Below are positions 61,701-64,000 of a stretch of 64,000 nt of DNA, one piece after another. Within the stretch, counting starts at the first letter, position 1. Every line of letters starts with the position of its first letter. The DNA lies in assembly GCA_946406115.1 (NCBI GenBank), contig OX291554.1, positions 14,953,092 to 15,017,091 on the forward strand, written 5' to 3'. This DNA comes from Apoda limacodes. Lineage: Eukaryota > Arthropoda > Insecta > Lepidoptera > Limacodidae. The notes under the pieces are model-generated. The model did no database searches and was not told the DNA's origin. It saw nothing but the letters and a program-made list of their open reading frames with translations. Position numbers and translations under genes: made by a program.

Positions 61701-63288
61701 AGCGTCTGCCAATTTGACGGGGACAGCATGCTGGATTATGGCTTAAGCCTCCTTTATCTATAGAGAGACCTGTACCCCTGTCGTGGGGACAAACAACGAC
61801 TGAAGCAACAAATAATTGTGATGTTTAATTGATAAAAAGGTTTAGTTTAGTTTCTATATAAGCTTGGGGTCCAGTAGTATAGTAAGGATAATGGTGTAGT
61901 AGTTCTTGTTGGGTTAGTTGAATTTGTATGGGAGCTTGGGATTCAGTAGTGTAGTAAGGATAATGGTGTAAGTAGTTCTTGTGCATGTTTGCTATTTCAG
62001 TGAAATAATTTGTCTTGTTTTGTTTTTATATTATTTAGTTAAAATATAACATAACTGAACAAAAATGTATAAACATAAACCAACAAAAAGCCTCGTCTAA
62101 GACCCATTAAAATAAAGTAGATGCTAATTGCCTACACATACGTATATAGATAGACCAGATAATGTGTAAAATAGTTATAGAAACCCACTTATAATAATTT
62201 CATTGGCACCTTAGACTCCCAACTTGTACGATTTGCAATCGGTATTCGCAATGCAAAGGTTCATACGTTCATTAGATTGTTATTTTGAAAATGATACGTT
62301 ATCTAATATTCGCTATTTAGGGTTCCGTAGGCAAACAAGGAAGGAACTAATTTCGCCGTGTTCGACCGTCGGGGTGTTACAGTTTTTTTCATTCAGAAAC
62401 AAAATAATACAGATGCACTTACCTATAGACAATAAAATTATACTCTAGTAGGTAATAATAATTTAAAAGTTTTTCATTTTTTTTCTATTTTCTCTTTTTC
62501 TTTTCTAACTCTTTAATCGTTAATAATACAAAAAATATTTCTATTTTAAAAATAAAGCTAATTTAATTTTGCTTAAAAATAAAAAAAACATATTTTTGAC
62601 TATAGTAGTGCTATATAAGATACTATACCGACTAATTTTTTCGTATAGATTTAACGTTCAACGGGATGATATAGAATATATTAACAATTACCAGCTTTTA
62701 TTATTAATACACATACACACAAAAACGAAATGGTTAAAGTAATAAAAATAAATGTATGTCCAAACAGAAATAATACTGTTTAGTTATATTTTCTCGAGCA
62801 AAGCGAGGGCATCATAGCAAGAGTTGTGTCGTTTACCTCAGAACGTAGACAAACATACGGTATGTATGTATAACTACGGTTTTAATCCCAAACAAGTGGC
62901 AAAGTACACACCCACATTATAATAATATACTCGTTTATAAAAAATAACCCACAGCCTCTTAGCACTTCCCACTGCAGATCTGCATTGTCTCTTTAGCATA
63001 AAATATTAATGTAAACCAATTATATCTGGTACATTCCGCCGATACGACTATACAGAAAGAATTTGGAACACTTGTCTTTTTTCCCAGGCTTTACACGGCA
63101 CAGCACACTCGGCTACAGCGAGCCCTGCCGCAAGGGTAGCGGCATTAGCGGCCGCGCCAAATGTATTAAAAGGCGGTTCGGTCCGCCCTTCCCCCTCTGC
63201 CCCCGTTTCTTCTTCTACCTTCAACAAACCAAAAAAGGCGCCTCTCATGCAAAAAGCGCTACAGTTCATGCGGGGCAGGAAGCGATGA
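40666..63288 (+). CDS. EloA: Elongin A, Pol II elongation factor subunit (11 exons)
   Basis: Exons 40666-40737, 45363-45555, 46971-47093, 49120-49277, 49486-50647, 51905-52011, 55028-55203, 56086-56177, 57487-57686, 59641-59790 and 63088-63288 join in frame (2634 nt, 877 residues). Every junction is GT-AG. Residues 1-85 form the TFIIS N-terminal/LW-type helical domain. Residues 90-600 are a Ser/Lys/His-rich, probably disordered linker. T680-L689 (TLFDMCVRVL) is the BC-box that binds Elongin C. Residues 695-811 hold the Elongin A core (GGVPYEILKPV, ESWREMY, LTKNIK, KMAYVD, KPPR). The C-terminus is basic. With Elongins B and C it stimulates Pol II elongation; in CUL5 ligases it targets stalled Pol II. 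Introns reach 4.6 kb and are loaded with mobile elements. Assignment is from motif order; exon 3 is the least certain. Confidence 0.93.
41441..41553. repeat. 58-bp tandem duplication in EloA intron 1
   Basis: Units at 41441 and 41499 are nearly identical: 'ttttgtggacatgtgcct(a/g)a', 'actgtcctaatagtaggttt', 'taaaggcaaatagag'. The high identity suggests a recent duplication. Confidence 0.9.
42441..42750 (+). mobile_element. Helitron-like non-autonomous element in EloA intron 1
   Basis: It starts 'cttactaatattataaatgt' and 'gaaagtatgtctg', includes 'tgtttgttactcaataacg', 'gttcccacaggaataac' and 'ccaggccgataaccaaattt', and ends 'gagccactggcaaagtctag' at 42731-42750. This is the same family as 5345-6034 and one of the better preserved copies. 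Confidence 0.65.
44089..44150. repeat. Near-perfect hairpin in EloA intron 1
   Basis: The left arm (atgtg, nine A, cttgtattttataaaa) and the right arm (ttttataaaatacaag, seven T, cacat) pair fully except for two extra A residues, around a 4-nt ctga loop. The stem is about 28 bp and AT-rich. It could be a minimal inverted-repeat element. Confidence 0.9.
44512..44631. repeat. 60-bp tandem duplication in EloA intron 1
   Basis: Two units begin 'gttccatacatttc(t/a)aaca' at 44512 and 44572 and continue 'gat(a/g)gcggt..aagttagttt' with a 'catgtc/atgtctgg' end. They are about 80 percent similar by eye. Confidence 0.8.
45363..45555 (+). CDS. EloA: EloA exon 2: TFIIS N-terminal domain core
   Basis: Acceptor TTATTTTTTCAG and donor CATGATA|GTAAGT. 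Residues 25-88 include TVQHLQETGVGRTVNALRK and ARALVYKWKLMV, the ETGVG..VN.LRK and W-K signature of the Elongin A/TFIIS N-terminal domain. The exon ends with one base of codon 89. An in-frame upstream ATG at 45342 is intronic and should not be used as the start. Confidence 0.93.
45655..46110 (+). mobile_element. Mariner remnant in EloA intron 2
   Basis: Near 45850-45960 the plus strand reads DLAPGDFYLFLRLKDYLK, a stop, then QRFEDDEAVVTAVQKFF, which matches the C-terminal catalytic region of mariner transposases. The left end 'acgaggggcgttcaataaat' is only loosely mirrored near 46095-46110. Most of the transposase is deleted. Confidence 0.7.
46700..46756 (+). mobile_element. Helitron-like 3' end
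   Basis: The sequence 'gacgaagttgtgcgggtcag' then CTAG at 46753-46756, followed by T, is the hallmark terminal segment of the moth Helitron-like family. The start of this copy was not located. Confidence 0.5.
46971..47093 (+). CDS. EloA: EloA exon 3: linker, frame-neutral, possibly optional
   Basis: Acceptor TTTTCCCACCTATAG and donor AAAAATT|GTAAAG. The exon is 123 nt, entering and leaving in phase 1. It encodes KTLVPTPLACPVVGSDVASD and INDLSQTLQPHTVEELKDTKN. Exon 2 would also join to exon 4 in frame if this exon were skipped. The stop 10 nt beyond the donor shows why it must be spliced. Composition fits the linker. Confidence 0.7.
47990..48240 (+). mobile_element. tRNA-derived SINE in EloA intron 3
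   Basis: The head 'gggtagcgacccgactgctt', 'aatcgaggggcgtgggttca' and 'attcccccac' has A/B-box spacing and resembles a tRNA-Lys. The body ends 'tctggtatccgtaacacaag', 'ctttgcttagtttgggacca', 'gacggcg' and 'aatgtccaaaaatattta', shared with 21109-21205. The minus-strand frame over the head is the typical SINE shadow. Confidence 0.8.
49120..49277 (+). CDS. EloA: EloA exon 4: polar linker
   Basis: Acceptor CATTATACAG, donor AGTGAG|GTAACA. Two bases complete codon 130, then the exon encodes SNYNGNGKDSDDSVTQSKNK and a Ser/Asn/Tyr-rich stretch ending RNYHSSE. It ends in phase 0. Confidence 0.85.
49486..50647 (+). CDS. EloA: EloA exon 5: Ser/Lys/His-rich linker with 19-residue repeats
   Basis: Acceptor TATGTTTTTAG and donor GGCTCAG|GTAATA. 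This large exon encodes residues 183-569, almost entirely Ser, Lys, His, Glu and Asp (SSKEKSHTSHDKSRD-type sequence), with no folded domain. Residues 379-435 are three tandem copies of a 19-residue unit beginning PDSGS(E/D)KHKSQSEK. The exon ends with a slightly acidic EEDTDDGIDCGS. Similar low-complexity linkers occur in Elongin A of other animals. Antisense and shifted frames here arise from the biased composition. Confidence 0.92.
50074..50244 (+). repeat. Three 57-bp coding repeats in EloA exon 5
   Basis: Units at 50074, 50131 and 50188 encode PDSGSEKHKSQSEKYKSEK and close variants; the third unit changes its last residues to DS. Differences are mostly synonymous or Y/H and E/D swaps, so the duplications are fairly recent and frame-preserving. 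Confidence 0.93.
51510..51865. repeat. Dispersed repeat, family A copy, in EloA intron 5
   Basis: Contains 'gctattcgcgcgacttcaac', 'atgcatttaagctgcaaaaa', 'tgacggatttccataca' and 'gggcagtgcgttgattcatc', the same order as in 6178-6775. Confidence 0.5.
51905..52011 (+). CDS. EloA: EloA exon 6: conserved 'SF.E.L' and Lys cluster
   Basis: Acceptor AACTTTCAG, donor AACGAT|GTAAGT. Encodes GASFAEALGMVSPAKPKKKS then a Ser/Asn stretch (residues 570-605). The SFxxxL-then-KKK arrangement corresponds to the conserved stretch before the proline-rich segment in Elongin A. The following intron holds the LINE at 52276-54262. Confidence 0.88.
52276..54262 (+). mobile_element. Decayed jockey-group LINE in EloA intron 6, lacking the RT catalytic box
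   Basis: Plus-strand fragments read, in order: the endonuclease end (VDAPLGSSDHCLVWT near 52615), a linker (LREFHASYPWRQLFFSSED near 52760), the RT start (SKVMERVISIQLLRYLEKHD near 53365), and the C-terminal HMEYCCHLCAGAPGYQLG near 54080. Against the copy at 18340-19802, the segment between 'GLCK' and the 'SQI..TLSQIS' region is deleted at about 53765-53780, removing the PQGS and YADD motifs. Many frameshifts are present. A 134-bp inverted-repeat insert sits at 53427-53560. Confidence 0.9.
53427..53560. mobile_element. 134-bp inverted-repeat insert inside the LINE
   Basis: The ends ggaccttattggga and tcccaataaggtcc are perfect inverted repeats. It splits the RT codons after HDL: the intact copy has the equivalent of 'cacgacctggt' followed by the 'cgtcaatatgg' stretch. 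A second arm inside (ggaattcgagag... with ...ctcgaattcc) gives two nested palindromes. Flanking cctag/cctgg may be a 5-bp duplication with one change. Confidence 0.8.
55028..55203 (+). CDS. EloA: EloA exon 7: proline-rich conserved segment
   Basis: Acceptor CACTTTCCAG, donor CAAAG|GTAATT. It encodes LSPAALLSPSAKLAPLPAIE and then ISPNYKPRPPPKLLPHFNEG (residues 606-664). 'LP.I..NY.P.P' is the conserved lead-in to the Elongin A core. It ends with two bases of codon 664. Confidence 0.93.
55275..55740. repeat. Dispersed repeat, family A, two partial copies in EloA intron 7
   Basis: 'tactattcacgcacgct' plus 'cgcgtcatccttg' occurs at about 55300 and again ('tactcacgtacgctcag') at about 55640. This duplicates the module at 6570-6640. 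Between them lies the 'cttcgggaaatggttcaaac' part, matched near 6330. Confidence 0.6.
56086..56177 (+). CDS. EloA: EloA exon 8: YSG motif and BC-box
   Basis: Acceptor TTATTTTCAG, donor ATAGATG|GTAAGT. Residues 664-695 include TKVYSGSK (conserved 'VYSG.K') and TLFDMCVRVL, an elongin BC-box of the (T/S/P)LxxxCxxx(V/I/L) type that docks on Elongin C. Short, so easily missed by frame scans. Confidence 0.94.
56560..56635 (+). mobile_element. tRNA-like SINE remnant in EloA intron 8
   Basis: An A-box-like 'tagtctaatggtatatac' and B-box 'gagttcgatcc' are spaced as in a tRNA, but stems do not form. Probably the head of a decayed SINE. Confidence 0.45.
57487..57686 (+). CDS. EloA: EloA exon 9: Elongin A core
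   Basis: Acceptor ACATTTTCAG, donor TATATA|GTAAGT. Encodes LEFTGGVPYEILKPVVDKAT, AEQLFTLEHYNPYLMEDTDH and LWQNFC, ending ESWREMYI (residues 695-761). This is the best conserved part of the family, with GGVPY, the LE.YN..L.E.TD.LW run and ESWREMY. An in-frame ATG at 57471 upstream of the acceptor is intronic. Confidence 0.96.
58555..58790. repeat. Dispersed repeat in EloA intron 9
   Basis: 'aaatcaaataaaactttatt' with 'aaatagaag' and 'gccaaaaagagctggcaaga' is the pattern of a common moth LINE-end-type repeat. No coding potential. Confidence 0.4.
58980..59110 (+). repeat. Helitron-like 5' portion in EloA intron 9
   Basis: 'aataaatattataaatgcg' and 'aaagtaaatctg', then 'gatgaaatttggcatgcaga' and 'cccggaaaaggacac', match the start near 3530. 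The 3' end is missing; a poly-C run follows near 59130. Confidence 0.5.
59641..59790 (+). CDS. EloA: EloA exon 10: Elongin A core, C-terminal half
   Basis: Acceptor TTCCGGTTTCAG, donor AAGCAA|GTGAGT, phase 0 on both sides. Residues 762-811 read RCQEEQECKLKSLTKNIK, then KQTKMAYVDTVVKPPRNIAR. 'LTKNI' and 'KMA.V...KPPR' are family signatures. A probable long basic helix. Confidence 0.95.
60170..60275 (-). repeat. Common 'ggttccgta'-type repeat, reverse orientation, in EloA intron 10
   Basis: 'acggacggacaaacagacag' and 'acatgacaaatacataaggg', then 'ggctacggaaccctaaaa', mirror the module at 7430-7600. Confidence 0.5.
60548..61196. repeat. 36-bp minisatellite in EloA intron 10
   Basis: About 17 units of 'attaattcaaacaatgtcgt' plus 'tactgaatgcttgaca', with one AT-rich interruption near 60661-60720. 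Because 36 is a multiple of three and the unit lacks stops in some frames, long frames open on both strands (12-residue TINSNNVVTEYL repeats on the plus strand). These are not genes: the array lies between two well-supported exons. Confidence 0.92.
61540..61830 (+). mobile_element. SINE with 5S-rRNA-like box and LINE-like tail
   Basis: 'ggaagtcattggatgggtga' and 'ccgcctg' closely resemble the box C region of 5S rRNA. Downstream, 'agagacctgtacccctgtcg' and 'tggggac' recall moth LINE/SINE 3' ends. The arrangement suggests a 5S-derived SINE in EloA intron 10. The box A side is too diverged to confirm. Confidence 0.5.
61861..61990. repeat. ~71-bp tandem duplication in EloA intron 10
   Basis: 'agcttggggtccagtagtat' and 'agtaaggataatggtgta' followed by 'gtagttcttgt' recur at about 61932 with few changes. 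Confidence 0.85.
63088..63288 (+). CDS. EloA: EloA exon 11: basic C-terminus and stop
   Basis: Acceptor CTTTTTTCCCAG. Residues 812-877 are Ala/Ser/Pro-rich and end KKAPLMQKALQFMRGRKR before TGA at 63286-63288. Human Elongin A likewise ends with an AP-M-AK-x-F basic helix. The exon is GC-rich compared with neighbouring introns. Confidence 0.92.
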   Translation, partial: ALHGTAHSATASPAARVAALAAAPNVLKGGSVRPSPSAPVSSSTFNKPKKAPLMQKALQFMRGRKR

Positions 63289-63326
63289 TGTGTTCCTAGA
63301 TAAAAAAATATTAAGTGTGATTTTTT

Positions 63327-63332
63327 AATAAA
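63327..63332 (+). terminator. Poly-A signal of EloA
   Basis: AATAAA, 39 nt after the EloA stop codon, in a T-rich context. It would give a very short 3' UTR. It is the first canonical signal downstream. Confidence 0.6.
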
Positions 63333-64000
63333 ATTTTATATCATAGTTTTGTTAAGAAATGACAAAAGTGCGAAAATCTTTATTGTAGCTACGCCTATTT
63401 GTACACATTATAGAATAATGTGTTAACCACTCGGTTGTGACCTACGAGCGAGATAGTTTTTTCTTACAAATATGAGCGTATTGCATTAAAGTTGACGCAC
63501 ATTTATTTCTTGAAAAAACTATACCTATTTATTACTTGTGTCTGTATATATTAAAAAAAAACCTGGCAGAGTGCGAATTCAAACCTCGCACCAGGAACCT
63601 TCGGTTATGCGAGTCCTACTCGCACTTGGTAAGGTTTTGAATATAAAAAATATTTTTTACTTTATAATTGAAACTAAAATCACTCCACATTTGAAACTTG
63701 TTGAACTATTAACTATTAACGATAAAGCAAACACAAACAAAACTGCACATGCATATTTCTTATAGGCGGTCTGCCTTTAAATTTTACTATTTGTATATTA
63801 TACGTTAGGATATCTGCCCTGAAACTCATATCCTGGAAAAAATTAAGCCTACCCACCTATCAACTTGCACGATTTGAAATGTTAGTAAAACGTTATAAAG
63901 GCTCCTTGCATTACATTTCTTTACATTTCTAGATATTGTTTCAAATTGTTTTATGAGATTTGCCGCTTAATACCAAATTCCTTAAAGAAACTTGCTAGAA
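63333..64000. other. Sequence downstream of EloA
   Basis: No further gene is seen. A module at 63560-63640 with 'agtgcgaattcaaacctcgc' and 'gcgagtcctactcgcacttg' contains short inverted pieces (agtgcga/tcgcact) and looks like a dispersed repeat. Confidence 0.4.

Overview
The window looks like nuclear DNA of a lepidopteran insect. The evidence is AT-rich sequence, spliced genes with introns of 0.1 to 5 kb, and a dense load of moth-type repeats: Helitron-like elements ending in CTAG, jockey-group LINEs, tRNA-derived SINEs, mariner remnants and LINE 3' ends. All taxonomic and family statements come from reading the sequence; no search was run.

Two host genes can be reconstructed in full. On the minus strand (27567 down to 21802) lies a three-exon SR splicing-factor gene of 174 codons with an RRM, a CCHC zinc knuckle and an RS tail. 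This is the architecture of x16/SRSF7. Its 5.2-kb second intron holds a broken mariner transposase and, near the exon 2 donor, a less AT-rich patch that could be a stop-containing (poison) cassette exon. On the plus strand (40666 to 63288) lies Elongin A. Eleven exons join in frame to 877 codons: a TFIIS-type N-terminal domain, a long Ser/Lys/His-rich linker, an elongin BC-box, the conserved Elongin A core and a basic C-terminus.

Layout: 1-13.7 kb is gene-free, with Helitron-like repeats, a four-copy ~123-bp tandem array, a fold-back element and LINE 3' ends. 13.7-16.8 kb is a 41-bp minisatellite split by a decayed LINE. 18.3-19.8 kb is a second, 5'-truncated LINE. 21.8-27.6 kb is the SR gene. 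28-40.6 kb is gene-free, with LINE and SINE pieces, a 104-bp tandem array split by a 747-bp inverted-repeat element, a large CA microsatellite and Helitron-like copies. 40.7-63.3 kb is Elongin A, whose introns carry a mariner remnant, SINEs, a LINE that has lost its catalytic box and itself hosts a small inverted-repeat insert, and a 36-bp minisatellite.

The two genes are 13 kb apart, transcribed away from each other, and work in different nuclear processes: splicing, and Pol II elongation or ubiquitylation. No gene cluster, CRISPR array or clearly new system was found. The most interesting points are the candidate poison exon, the frame-neutral exon 3 of Elongin A, and two tandem arrays each interrupted by a mobile element.
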